Below are positions 1 to 7,833 of a stretch of 51,538 bases of DNA, in pieces. Made by a program: the position numbers and the translations under genes. The notes beneath the pieces are model-generated. The model saw nothing but the letters and a program-made list of their open reading frames with translations. It ran no database searches and was not told the DNA's origin. Every line of letters begins with the position of its first letter. Within the stretch, counting starts at the first letter, position 1. The DNA lies in contig JBBRVU010000009.1 in the NCBI GenBank assembly GCA_038246575.1, positions 1 through 51,538 of the forward strand, written 5' to 3'. The stretch comes from JACCUZ01 sp038246575. Its GTDB lineage: Bacteria; Actinomycetota; Actinomycetes; JACCUZ01.

Positions 1-153
1 CCGCGCCGCCGCCGCAGCGGCCGCGACCACCGTCTCGTCCGAGCCGGCGCCCAGCTCGACCCCGGCCAGCAGCGCCGCCAGCCCCGGACCCGCCGCGGTC
101 GCGTCCAGCACCTGCCCACTCCCGGCCAGAGGAGGGGAGATCGAGTCGAACAC
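1..153 (-). CDS. DUF222 (13E12-repeat type) protein, N-terminal fragment
   Basis: A reading frame from a GTG at 153 runs off the left edge of the window, so only the first 51 codons are visible. The peptide begins VFDSISPPLAG and continues with LDATAAGPGLAALLAGVEL and an alanine-rich helix. This resembles the N-terminus of actinobacterial DUF222 proteins, which often carry a C-terminal HNH nuclease domain; that end is outside the window. The start was chosen because a TAGGAT hexamer (162-167, minus strand) lies 8 nt upstream, as in leaderless genes, and because a perfect SOS box (146-161) overlaps the start. An ATG 2 nt upstream is in another frame. The family assignment rests on a short piece, so the function is inferred. 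Confidence 0.6.
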   Translation of the reverse strand, partial: MFDSISPPLAGSGQVLDATAAGPGLAALLAGVELGAGSDETVVAAAAAAAR

Positions 154-161
154 ATGTTCGA
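146..161 (-). promoter_or_regulatory. LexA (SOS) box TCGAAC-N4-GTTCGA
   Basis: The 16-bp sequence TCGAACACATGTTCGA is a perfect match to the actinobacterial SOS box TCGAACNNNNGTTCGA. It lies immediately downstream of a TAGGAT -10 candidate (162-167) and overlaps the GTG start of the DUF222-type gene. LexA bound here would cover the transcription start, so the gene is predicted to be DNA-damage induced. LexA control of 13E12 family genes is known in mycobacteria. Confidence 0.85.
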
Positions 162-228
162 ATCCTACCCGACGGGCCGGACACAATCAACCCGACATCC
201 ACAGAAACCCGTTGGGCAACAACGAGTT

Positions 229-1053
229 TCAGCGGCCGGCGCCACGTCCGGGGAACGGCGGGGCTGTCCCGCTCTGCGCGGAGCGCGGCGGCTGGTCCGT
301 CGGCGGTCGCCGCCTCTTGCGTTGGCTGTCGGCCTGGTAGGCCGTCAGGGCGTCGTCCAGGGAACCGTCGTGGACCAGCGCCCCAGCCTTCAGGTACAGC
401 CCACGGGTGCAGAAGCGGCGCAGATCGGAGACGTTGTGCGACACCAGGAACAGTGTCCTCCCGCCGTCCAGCATCTCGCCCATCCGCTCGTAGCACTTCT
501 CCCGGAACGCCCGGTCGCCGACGGCCAGGACCTCGTCGACGAGCACGACCGGCTCGTCCAACGACGTGATGACCGAGAAGCCGAGGCGGACCTTCATCCC
601 CGACGAGAAGTGCCGGAACGGCGTGTCCAGGAAGTCGCCGACCTCGGCGAAGTCCACGATCTCGTCGAACCGCGCCTTGATCTGCTTCTTCGACAGGCCG
701 TGCAGCCCCGCGGTCAGCCAGATGTTGTCGCGCGCCGTCAGGTCCCCGACAAAGCCACCCGTGACCTCGATCAGCGGCGCCACGCCTCCGGTGACCCGGA
801 TCCGCCCCTCGTCGGGAACCAGGACCCCCGCGATCAGCTTGAGCAGCGTGCTCTTGCCCTGACCGTTGCCACCGACGAGACCGACCGCCTCGCCCGGCTT
901 GATGTCGAAGGAGATGTCTCGCAGAGCCCAGAAATCGCCCTTGCGGCGACCCTTGTGCTTGTGCCCCGACAGCATCCGACGCAGCCGCTTCTGGCGACCG
1001 CGGTTGCGGCGGAAGCTGATGCCCAGTCCGTCGGCCTCGATCACCGGCGCCAC
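229..1053 (-). CDS. wzt: ABC transporter ATPase, polysaccharide/teichoic acid export (Wzt/TagH type)
   Basis: This 274-residue cytoplasmic ATPase should power export of a lipid-linked glycan through the adjacent Wzm-type permease. Walker A is GGNGQGKST at about 61-69, the signature is FSSGMKVRL at about 149-157, Walker B ends VVLVDE at about 169-174, and the H-loop histidine is near 206. The long N-terminal segment before Walker A and the FSSGM signature are typical of the Wzt/TagH/RfbE group rather than nutrient importers. There is no large C-terminal carbohydrate-binding domain, only a basic, proline-rich tail. The GTG at 1053 has a strong GAAGGAG site inside the end of wzm and starts 2 bp after the wzm stop, so the two genes are translationally linked. 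The upstream in-frame extension overlaps wzm and was rejected. Confidence 0.92.
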   Translation of the reverse strand: MAPVIEADGLGISFRRNRGRQKRLRRMLSGHKHKGRRKGDFWALRDISFDIKPGEAVGLVGGNGQGKSTLLKLIAGVLVPDEGRIRVTGGVAPLIEVTGGFVGDLTARDNIWLTAGLHGLSKKQIKARFDEIVDFAEVGDFLDTPFRHFSSGMKVRLGFSVITSLDEPVVLVDEVLAVGDRAFREKCYERMGEMLDGGRTLFLVSHNVSDLRRFCTRGLYLKAGALVHDGSLDDALTAYQADSQRKRRRPPTDQPPRSAQSGTAPPFPGRGAGR

Positions 1054-1055
1054 GC

Positions 1056-1871
1056 TCAGATCTCCTTCAGGATCGTGCCCTCGAGCCGGCGGAACACGAC
1101 GGAGCCGAGGACCAGGAGCCCGATCGCCGTGCCGATGCTCACTGAGAGCGCCGGCCACCCGGACCATTCCTCCGGGAAGAAGGCCGTGCGATAGAGATCG
1201 AGGATCCCGGCGAGCGGGTTGAACAGGAAGAGGTCGGCAACCCCACCGCCGAGCCGGGACTGGACGTCGTTGACGCCGTAGATGATCGGCGAGAGGTAGA
1301 AGCCCAGCCGGAGCACGATCCGGACCAGCCGTTCAACGTCGCTGTAGAGCACGGCGAGCGGAGCCAGCAGCAGCCCGGCGCCGATGAGCATGACGGTCTG
1401 GATGAGCATGGCCACCGGAAAGAACACGATGTGCCAGCTCGGACTAGCCGCGTTGATGAGGGCGAAGAACGCCAGCACCGGCAACGACAGCAGGAACTCG
1501 GCGCCCCGGCTGAACACCGCGCGGAGGACCCAGATCTCGCGCGGCAGACTCGTCGAGCGCACCAGCTTTGAGTCCTTGTTGAACGCCTTCATCGACGTAC
1601 GCAGCACGGTGTTGGTCCACTGCCACGGAAACATCGCGAGCAACAGGAAGACGATGTACGGCTGGGCGCCGAACGGCCGCTCGATCAGCTTGGTGAAGAT
1701 GAACCAGTAGATTCCGGCCATCAGCAGCGGCTCGAGGATCGACCAGACCCAGCCGAGCAGCGAGTCGGAGTACTTCACCTTCAGGTCACGCGACACGAGC
1801 AGACCCAGCACCCGACGATTGCGCCACAGGATGCCCAGTCGAGAGGCGGGTTTGACCTGGTCTGACACCAC
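1056..1871 (-). CDS. wzm: ABC-2 type permease for surface polysaccharide export (Wzm/TagG type)
   Basis: This is the membrane partner of the ATPase that follows it. It has a soluble N-terminus with the family-typical segment VSRDLKVKYSDSLLGWVWS, then about six hydrophobic spans and a cytoplasmic C-terminus ending RRLEGTILKEI. It belongs to the ABC-2/Wzm family that flips undecaprenyl-linked O-antigen, teichoic acid or galactan chains. The start is uncertain: tandem GTG codons at 1871 and 1868 follow a GGGAG at very short spacing, and a TTG at 1946 would overlap the upstream stop codon as TTGA. I give the GTG start (271 residues). It lies downstream of the glycerol-phosphate genes on the same strand, which suggests that the cargo contains glycerol phosphate and/or galactofuranose. 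Confidence 0.88.
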   Translation of the reverse strand: MVSDQVKPASRLGILWRNRRVLGLLVSRDLKVKYSDSLLGWVWSILEPLLMAGIYWFIFTKLIERPFGAQPYIVFLLLAMFPWQWTNTVLRTSMKAFNKDSKLVRSTSLPREIWVLRAVFSRGAEFLLSLPVLAFFALINAASPSWHIVFFPVAMLIQTVMLIGAGLLLAPLAVLYSDVERLVRIVLRLGFYLSPIIYGVNDVQSRLGGGVADLFLFNPLAGILDLYRTAFFPEEWSGWPALSVSIGTAIGLLVLGSVVFRRLEGTILKEI

Positions 1872-1942
1872 TCTCCCACCGGCACGGGGCCCGCGATCAG
1901 GACCCGGGAACGCTACCACCGGGGATACGTCGGGAACGCCGC

Positions 1943-2998
1943 TCAACTGAAGGCCTCGACGTACGCCTCGACCCGACGGCGCACGGTGGGGCCATCGAGA
2001 TCGAGGTGCTCGAGGATCGTGAAGCGGTCCGGCCGCGTGGAAGGCGCCAGGGAGACCGCCTCCGCGAACTGCTCGGTGCTCAGCCCGAGATCACCAGGCA
2101 GCCGCGGCAGGTCGTGACGCCGCAGGCAGGCGTCGACCATGGCGGCCGACGCCTCGTCGCCGCGGAGGAAGAACGAGAACAGCGCCCCGACACCGGCGAG
2201 CTCGCCGTGGTTTCCGGCATCGGGGAACAGCAGGTCGATCGCGTGCAGGATCTCGTGGTCGCCGCCACTGCACGGCCGGCTGGACCCGGCCGCCGCCATG
2301 GCCATCCCGGACAGGACCAGCGCCTCGGCCAACGCGGTGAGGAACCGCGGCGAGTCGACGCCGTCCGTGCGGTGCAGGATCGCCTCGGCGGCCGTGCGGG
2401 CGAAGGTCTCGGCCAGGCCGTCGACCGGCTCGGCCCGCACGTCGCGGGCCAGGCGCCAGTCCTCGAGTGCCGACAGGTTGCTGACGACGTCGCCGATGCC
2501 CGAGCGCACCATCCGCGGCGGCGAGTCGCGGACGTAGTCCAGATCGACGACCACGGCCATCGGGAGGCTGACGCCGAACGAGCCCTTTCCGCCCTCGTGC
2601 ACCAGGGAGCTCACGGGTGACGCGATCCCGTCGTGCGCCAGGTTGGTGGCCACCGCGACCATCGGCAGCGCCAGCCGGGTGGCGGCGTACTTCGCCACAT
2701 CCAAGGTGCGCCCTCCGCCGATGCCGACGAGAGCGTCGTACTGCTTGCTCCGCAACTGCTCCTGCAGCTCGCCCGCTGCTTCAAGGCTGCCGCCCTTGAC
2801 CGTGAAGATGTCCGCGTTCGCCAGGTCCGGTCGGATCGCCTCGACCAGCCGCTCCCCCTGACCCGGCCCGACCGCGACGGCAACATGGCCGTCTGCCGAG
2901 ATCCGGCGGTCGCTGAGCAGCTCACCGAGCCCCGACACCGCACCGGCCCTGATGTCGATGAAGAGCGGGCTGAGCAGGACCCGGGCTAGTAGTGGCAC
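1943..2998 (-). CDS. Glycerol-1-phosphate dehydrogenase family protein (iron-containing alcohol dehydrogenase fold)
   Basis: This 351-residue protein belongs to the EgsA/AraM branch, which reduces dihydroxyacetone phosphate with NAD(P)H to sn-glycerol-1-phosphate, the enantiomer used by archaea. It has the nucleotide-binding motif GIGGGRTLDVAK at about 92-103. Likely metal ligands are Asp170 (SGIGD), His248 (GGDHEILH) and His264 (GNHGE). The GTG at 2998 lies inside the last codons of the upstream nucleotidyltransferase gene (13-bp overlap), so the two are co-translated. An in-frame extension upstream overlaps that gene and lacks family similarity. The pairing with a LicC-like cytidylyltransferase and two CDP-glycerol transferases suggests a G1P-based polymer. 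A different polyol phosphate substrate is possible. Confidence 0.82.
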   Translation of the reverse strand: MPLLARVLLSPLFIDIRAGAVSGLGELLSDRRISADGHVAVAVGPGQGERLVEAIRPDLANADIFTVKGGSLEAAGELQEQLRSKQYDALVGIGGGRTLDVAKYAATRLALPMVAVATNLAHDGIASPVSSLVHEGGKGSFGVSLPMAVVVDLDYVRDSPPRMVRSGIGDVVSNLSALEDWRLARDVRAEPVDGLAETFARTAAEAILHRTDGVDSPRFLTALAEALVLSGMAMAAAGSSRPCSGGDHEILHAIDLLFPDAGNHGELAGVGALFSFFLRGDEASAAMVDACLRRHDLPRLPGDLGLSTEQFAEAVSLAPSTRPDRFTILEHLDLDGPTVRRRVEAYVEAFS

Positions 2999-3729
2999 GC
3001 GATCTCCCGCGCCCGGGTCAGGTCGTCGTGGTTGTCGACCTCCACCCACGACACCGTTCCGATCGGCGCCACCCCGATTCGGCCCCCGCCATCGACCAGG
3101 GTCTGGTAGCCGTCCTCGTAGTAGAGATCCGGGTCGCGCCGCCACGTCGACTCCAGCGCGGTCGCCAGGTCCTCGGCGCCGTGCGACTGGATCAGCGTCG
3201 CGCCGATGTACTCGCCATCCGCGTCCGAGGGGTCCATCAGCTTGGTGATGCGACGCATGAGCCCGCGCTCGTCGAGGGTGACCTTCATCTCCTCGTCGGC
3301 CAGCTTCTTCTCGTTGTCCAGCGCCAGCAGCACGCCGGGAGAGTCGGGCTGCCCGGCGGCATCGAGCAGCGTGCGCTCGATCGAGGCAGGGTGGACCGTG
3401 TCGCCGTTGACCAGCAGCGCGCCCTCGGCGAAGTGGTCACGGGCCAGCCACAGCGAGTAGCAGTTGTTCCACTCCTCGGCCTTGTCGTTGTGGACAAGCG
3501 TCAGACGCACGCCGTGGCGCGACTCGAGGTCGGCCTGCCGGTCCTGCACGGCCTCGGCCCGGTAGCCGACCACGACGGTCACCTCGGTGAGCCCGACGGC
3601 CGCCAGGTTGCCTAGACCGATGTCGAGGATCGTGGTGTCCCCGTCGACGGGCACCAACGCCTTGGGGAGGGTGTCGGTGTACGGCCGCAGCCGCCGCCCG
3701 GCGCCTGCTGCCAGCACCATCCCGATCAT
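2986..3729 (-). CDS. LicC-like nucleotidyltransferase (phosphocholine/glycerol-phosphate cytidylyltransferase family)
   Basis: This 247-residue sugar-nucleotidyltransferase-fold protein has the N-terminal signature LAAGAGRRLRPYTDTLPKAL at about 6-25, a nucleotide/metal motif LLVNGDT with Asp109, and a second metal-binding stretch VEVDNHDDL near the C-terminus. Database names for relatives are usually 'phosphocholine cytidylyltransferase family', but the real substrate is set by context. Immediately downstream and overlapping is a glycerol-1-phosphate dehydrogenase, so CTP plus glycerol phosphate giving CDP-glycerol is the likeliest reaction. The start ATG at 3729 faces the CDP-glycerol transferase gene across a 55-bp divergent promoter region. 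Family is clear; substrate is inference. Confidence 0.85.
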   Translation of the reverse strand: MIGMVLAAGAGRRLRPYTDTLPKALVPVDGDTTILDIGLGNLAAVGLTEVTVVVGYRAEAVQDRQADLESRHGVRLTLVHNDKAEEWNNCYSLWLARDHFAEGALLVNGDTVHPASIERTLLDAAGQPDSPGVLLALDNEKKLADEEMKVTLDERGLMRRITKLMDPSDADGEYIGATLIQSHGAEDLATALESTWRRDPDLYYEDGYQTLVDGGGRIGVAPIGTVSWVEVDNHDDLTRAREIACHY

Positions 3730-3770
3730 CTGCGCGCTCCCTCGAATCTGCCATCCCGGTCACCGGACGG

Positions 3771-3776
3771 TATCGT
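3771..3776 (+). promoter_or_regulatory. -10 element (TATCGT) of a leaderless promoter
   Basis: TATCGT ends 8 nt before the GTG at 3785, placing the transcription start on or next to the start codon. No Shine-Dalgarno sequence precedes that GTG. This decides the start of the glycerophosphotransferase gene. Confidence 0.55.
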
Positions 3777-3784
3777 CCCTCGCT

Positions 3785-5089
3785 GTGCAGCAGCCCACTC
3801 CCGCCCCGTCGATGACCCAAGTGACCCGGCACCGGCTACGCGCGGCGGCACGCTGGCGGATCCGCCGAGCCCGCCGCCGGCTGATGAACCGGATCGCGCC
3901 GGACCTGCTTGCACCGCAGCTGGCGGCCTCGCGAGTGCCGATCAACGCGGAGGTCGTCGCATACTTCCCCGACAGTCCCGAGCGGGCCTATCAGGTCGAG
4001 CAGTGGCTGCCGGTCTTCGAGGAGCTCACGAAGCACCATCAGGTCGTGGTCATCCTCCGAGAGATGGCCACCCTGCGCCATCTCCAGGACCTCACGTCGC
4101 TGCCGTTGGTCTGTGTGTCCAGGTTCGTCGACCTGATGACGCTCTATGACATCTCCGAGTTCAAGGTCGGCATCTACCCGAACAACAGCAGCCGCAACTT
4201 CCAGTCGCTGAACAACCCGCGCATGCTGCACGTCCACGTGAACCACGGCGAGAGCGACAAGCTGTCCAGCTTCAGCAACCAGGTCAAGGGCTACGACCGG
4301 GTGTTCGTCGCCGGCGAGGTCGCGGTGGAGCGCTACCGCGAGGCGCTGATCTCCTTCGACAGCAACAAGGTCGTCGCCGTCGGCCGCCCGCAGCTCGACC
4401 TGACCTTCAAGCCCGAGCTCGCAGAGTCGTCGCGTCGGACAGTGCTCTACGCGCCGACCTGGTCAGGCGAGAGCGAGTCCAACAACTGGACCTCCCTCGA
4501 TCGTTATGGCATCAGCATCGTGGAACAGATCCTGTCCCTGCCCGACATGCGCCTCATCTACAAGCCGCACCCGCGGGTCGAGCGAACCTCCGACGAGCCG
4601 GTTGCCGCCGCCCACCAGCGCATCGTGGCGCTGATCCGGGCCGCCAGGACCCGCGATCCGGAGGCGGGCCACCAGGTCCGGATGACCGGCAACATCCTGG
4701 CCATGTTCGACCGGGCGGACGTGCTCGTCGGCGACGTGTCCAGCGTGACCCTGGACTATCTCTACCTCCGTCCCGACCGGCCCATCTTCCTCACCGACCG
4801 CCGGGATGACCGAGCCCTGTTGGAGAGGGACACCCCGCTGACGACCGGCGCAGACATCATCGACTCCTCCACGGTGGCGTCCTTCGGCGAGACCCTCGCT
4901 GCGCGGCTCGCGGACGACGGTCTTGCTGAGGCGAGGACCAAGACGCGCCAGCACTACTTCGGCGACCTCGAACCGGGCGACAGCTCGACCAGGTTCATGG
5001 CCGCTGTCAGCGCACTGGTCGCCGAGCGCGACTCGCTGCTCAGTGGTCACCGCCGGGTGACGAGCGGCGACGTGGATGAGCACAGCTGA
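3785..5089 (+). CDS. CDP-glycerol glycerophosphotransferase family protein (TagB/TagF-like)
   Basis: This 434-residue enzyme should transfer glycerol phosphate from CDP-glycerol onto a lipid-linked primer or growing chain at the inner membrane face. Motifs of the Glyphos_transf family are present: NHGESDK at about 153-159, YAPTW at about 222-226, YKPHPR at about 259-264, and GDVSSVTLDYL at about 316-326. The N-terminus is strongly basic (residues 15-35), consistent with membrane association. The GTG start follows a leaderless -10 element; an ATG at 3812 is an alternative. It overlaps the following glycerophosphodiesterase by 14 bp, so the two are co-translated. There is no N-terminal GT2 domain, so chain start and elongation may be divided between this protein and the related one at 6576-7826. 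Confidence 0.88.
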   Translation: MQQPTPAPSMTQVTRHRLRAAARWRIRRARRRLMNRIAPDLLAPQLAASRVPINAEVVAYFPDSPERAYQVEQWLPVFEELTKHHQVVVILREMATLRHLQDLTSLPLVCVSRFVDLMTLYDISEFKVGIYPNNSSRNFQSLNNPRMLHVHVNHGESDKLSSFSNQVKGYDRVFVAGEVAVERYREALISFDSNKVVAVGRPQLDLTFKPELAESSRRTVLYAPTWSGESESNNWTSLDRYGISIVEQILSLPDMRLIYKPHPRVERTSDEPVAAAHQRIVALIRAARTRDPEAGHQVRMTGNILAMFDRADVLVGDVSSVTLDYLYLRPDRPIFLTDRRDDRALLERDTPLTTGADIIDSSTVASFGETLAARLADDGLAEARTKTRQHYFGDLEPGDSSTRFMAAVSALVAERDSLLSGHRRVTSGDVDEHS

Positions 5090-5852
5090 CCGAGCGGTCT
5101 TCACGACCCGGCCGACCGTCATCGGCCACCGCGGGCTCGGCAAGGGCCTGGTGGGCGGCCACCAGGAGAACTCCCTCGGGTCGCTCGAGGCTGCTGTCAC
5201 CGCCGGCGTCGACTGGGTGGAGCTCGATGTCTCGCGGTCGTCCGACGACGTCCTCGTCGTGCACCACAACCCGGCGCTGACCGACGGAGGCTTCCTTGTC
5301 GAGCGCAGCGTCGCCGATCTGGTCCGCGGCGGGGTCGCCACACTGGCTGACGTCCTGGACGCGCTCCCGACAGACGTCGGCCTGGATCTCGACGTCAAGC
5401 CGGTCCTCGAGGACGCCGGCGCCGACCCGGACACCCTCGCCCTGCTGCTGCCGGCGCTGCGTCGTGAGCAGCGGCGGCGCCGCCTGCTCGTGTCCTCGTT
5501 CGACGCGACCGTCCTGACCCGCGTCCGCCACGAGGTTCCGGGACTGCCGGTGGGTCTGCTCACCTGGGTGGACTTCCCGCTGCGCATCGCAGTGCCGATG
5601 GCGGCCCGGCTCCGCGTCGACGTGCTGGGCCTGCACCACCGGTCGTTCGTCGCGAACCCTGTCGAGCCAGGCCCGGTTCACCGCGACCCCGCGCACAGCA
5701 TCGAGGTGGCGCACCGAGCCGGCCTCGAGGTCCTGGCCTGGTGCCCGGGACCGGGTGAGGCCGCTACCCTGGTCCAGGCAGGTGTCGACGCAGTCGTGGT
5801 CAACGACGTACCGGCGATGCTGCCCCTGGTCCGGGGAATGACGGCACGTTGA
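5076..5852 (+). CDS. Glycerophosphodiester phosphodiesterase family protein
   Basis: This 258-residue GDPD-family TIM barrel hydrolyses glycerophosphodiesters. Catalytic and metal-binding elements are visible: IGHRG with His18-Arg19, EN at 31-32, ELD at 49-51, HH at 63-64 and LDLDVKP near 103-109. The ATG start lies 14 bp inside the upstream glycerophosphotransferase gene. No signal peptide is seen, so it probably acts in the cytoplasm on glycerophosphodiester products or polymer fragments. The placement in a glycerol-phosphate polymer operon suggests turnover or trimming of the same chemistry. The stop codon overlaps a possible TTG start of the next gene. Confidence 0.9.
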   Translation: MSTADRAVFTTRPTVIGHRGLGKGLVGGHQENSLGSLEAAVTAGVDWVELDVSRSSDDVLVVHHNPALTDGGFLVERSVADLVRGGVATLADVLDALPTDVGLDLDVKPVLEDAGADPDTLALLLPALRREQRRRRLLVSSFDATVLTRVRHEVPGLPVGLLTWVDFPLRIAVPMAARLRVDVLGLHHRSFVANPVEPGPVHRDPAHSIEVAHRAGLEVLAWCPGPGEAATLVQAGVDAVVVNDVPAMLPLVRGMTAR

Positions 5853-5869
5853 CGTGGCACGCTGACCGG

Positions 5870-6625
5870 GTGCGCACCTTGGTCTGCCGGCTGGTCGCTC
5901 TCGTGACGCAGCAGACGGGCCGGCTCGGTCGGCTCGGCCGGCTGGCTCTCGGCCGGATGCTGGGGTTGCTGCCCGTGGTCCGCCGGGTCCGGGCCCAGGT
6001 CGAGACCTACGCCGCCGGCTGGCTGGCCGACAACGACGAGGCGAACGCCGACGGCGCCGCGACCGGTCGGCTGTGGGTCGTTCTCGGTGACTCGACGGCG
6101 CAGGCCATCGGCGCTGAGCAGCGACGGGACGGCTACGTCGGGCAGGTGCAGAGCCGGCTCGAGGCGCGCGACGGCCAGCCGTGGCGGGTCGTCAACCTGT
6201 CCGTGAGCGGCGGCCGCATCGCCGACCTCGTGAAGCGTCAGCTCCCGGTTCTCGCCGCGATGGGCGCGACCCCGGACCTCGTCACCTGCGCGGTCGGCAT
6301 CAACGACCTGCGCCGGATGGACGCCGCAACCCTGGTGCAGGCGTTCCGCGACCTGATGTCCAGGCTGCCCTCCGGGACGCTGGTCGCCGACCTGCCACAG
6401 GGCATGCGCCGGGCCCAGACGCAGGAGGTCAACGACGTCCTCGACCGGGAGGCCGCCAGCCACGGCCTGGTCCTCGTGCGACTGCACGCGCACACCGGCC
6501 CACCGTGGCAGGGGAAGTTCAGCGCCGACCAGTTCCACCCGAACGAGCGTGGATACCGTGACTGGGCCGACGCGTTCAGCGAGGCGCTGGGCGTGCCGGC
6601 CACGCTCGGTCCCGGGTCGCGATGA
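5870..6625 (+). CDS. SGNH/GDSL-family hydrolase
   Basis: This protein of about 251 residues is an SGNH hydrolase, with block I VVLGDSTAQAIG (nucleophile Ser), block III GINDLRR and block V DQFHPNERGY holding the Asp-His pair. Such enzymes remove or transfer acyl (often O-acetyl) groups on glycans and lipids. The N-terminal 40 residues are hydrophobic and basic and may form a membrane anchor. The GTG at 5870 is chosen; a TTG at 5849 would overlap the preceding stop codon as TTGA. The gene is transcribed with the glycerophosphotransferase and GDPD genes, so the substrate may be the surface polymer or its lipid carrier. Its 3' end overlaps the convergent gene at 6576-7826 by 50 bp. Confidence 0.82.
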   Translation: MRTLVCRLVALVTQQTGRLGRLGRLALGRMLGLLPVVRRVRAQVETYAAGWLADNDEANADGAATGRLWVVLGDSTAQAIGAEQRRDGYVGQVQSRLEARDGQPWRVVNLSVSGGRIADLVKRQLPVLAAMGATPDLVTCAVGINDLRRMDAATLVQAFRDLMSRLPSGTLVADLPQGMRRAQTQEVNDVLDREAASHGLVLVRLHAHTGPPWQGKFSADQFHPNERGYRDWADAFSEALGVPATLGPGSR

Positions 6626-7826
6626 CCCGGGTGCAGGCATCGAGGAACCGGCGGGTCGCGGCGCCGCGGGTCGTGTCGCCGAGGTAGTAGTCGACGAGCG
6701 CGACCCGCTCGTCCTTCGTCGGGTCGCGGGTGAGCTGATCGCTGAGAAGCCCGGCGACCCCATGCAGATCCTCGACCGCGAGCCGTGGAGCCACCTCGAG
6801 CAGGCGGGTGCCGGCCGTCACCACCGCGGGGGACGCGGGGACCGTCACCACCAGCGGCCGCGACGTCGGGAGCCAGTCCATCGCGACCGCGGACACGTCG
6901 CACACCAGCACGTCGGCCGCGGCGAAGCAGGCCCCCAGCGGGCGCACCGTCTCGACCACGTGCCCGACACCGTCTGCGGTGGCCGCGGCCTCGACCAAGC
7001 GCCGCACCTCGGCGTCGGCCTCGCCGTACGCGCCATCGAGCAGCCCGTTGAGCGGATGAGGGCGGTAGACGAGCCGGAACGACCCGCTCGCGAGCAGGGC
7101 ACGCACCAGCGTCGCCCCGTGGGTGGCGACTGAGCCATAGGCCAGCGACGGCTGGGCTCCCTCCCAGGTCGGTGCGTAGAGCACCGTGGGCCGGCCGCCC
7201 GCGACGGAACGCTCGCTGGCCGGTGGGTCGAAGTCCAGCTGCGGCCGGCCGATCGTGATGCAGTGCGCGACCGCGTCGTAGAGCATCGTGTTGGCCGCCA
7301 TCCGGTCGATGGCACCCTGCCCCGCGACGAAGCAGAAGTCGTAGGCCTTGACCTGGTTGCTCACCGAAACGCCCTTGTCGCTCTCGCCGTGGTTGAGGAA
7401 GACGTGGGCCAGCGACGTGAAGCGCAGGGCGGAGAAGTTCTGCGGGCTCTGGTTGACGTAGAGCACGAGCTTGACGTCGCTGCGCGAGAGCACGTCGTCC
7501 AGCCGTGAGTAGTGCGCGATGACGTGCGTCGGAAGGCCCAGCTCGGCCCGCACCTTCCGGGCGACCCTCGAGTCCTGCAGGACGACGACCACCGGATGCC
7601 GCTCGTCGAGTGCCTTCAGCGGCCCGTACCACTGCTCGAGCTGATAGATGTTCTGCAGCGTGTCCGGGAAGTAGACCAGCACGGTCTGGTCGAACCGCTG
7701 GCCGGCGAGGCGTTCGTCGTCACCCAGCCGGTCCGGCGTCCCGGACGGCAACAGAGCCGCCCGCCTGGCCACGTACATCACCGAGTCGCGCGCCCGGCGG
7801 GCGAGTCCGAGACGACGGGCCTTCAT
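6576..7826 (-). CDS. CDP-glycerol glycerophosphotransferase family protein, second copy
   Basis: This 416-residue protein is related to the one at 3785-5089 and keeps the same order of motifs: FPDTLQNIYQLEQW near 53-66, NHGESDK at about 145-151, SNQVKAYDFCFVAGQGA, LYAPTWEGAQ, VYRPHPLNG and LVCDVSAVAMDW. The ATG at 7826 has a TGAGGG site and begins 7 bp after the glf stop, so it forms an operon with UDP-galactopyranose mutase. This couples galactofuranose supply to glycerol phosphate transfer. A division of labour with the first copy (primase versus polymerase, or different acceptors) is likely but cannot be read from sequence. Its end overlaps the convergent SGNH hydrolase gene by 50 bp. Confidence 0.86.
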   Translation of the reverse strand: MKARRLGLARRARDSVMYVARRAALLPSGTPDRLGDDERLAGQRFDQTVLVYFPDTLQNIYQLEQWYGPLKALDERHPVVVVLQDSRVARKVRAELGLPTHVIAHYSRLDDVLSRSDVKLVLYVNQSPQNFSALRFTSLAHVFLNHGESDKGVSVSNQVKAYDFCFVAGQGAIDRMAANTMLYDAVAHCITIGRPQLDFDPPASERSVAGGRPTVLYAPTWEGAQPSLAYGSVATHGATLVRALLASGSFRLVYRPHPLNGLLDGAYGEADAEVRRLVEAAATADGVGHVVETVRPLGACFAAADVLVCDVSAVAMDWLPTSRPLVVTVPASPAVVTAGTRLLEVAPRLAVEDLHGVAGLLSDQLTRDPTKDERVALVDYYLGDTTRGAATRRFLDACTRVIATRDRAWPARPAPR

Positions 7827-7833
7827 CGCACCC

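Noticed and set aside
5849..5851. TTG start for the SGNH hydrolase overlapping the preceding stop.
   Set aside because: No ribosome site supports it, and a GTG at 5870 gives a normal N-terminus; kept only as an alternative.
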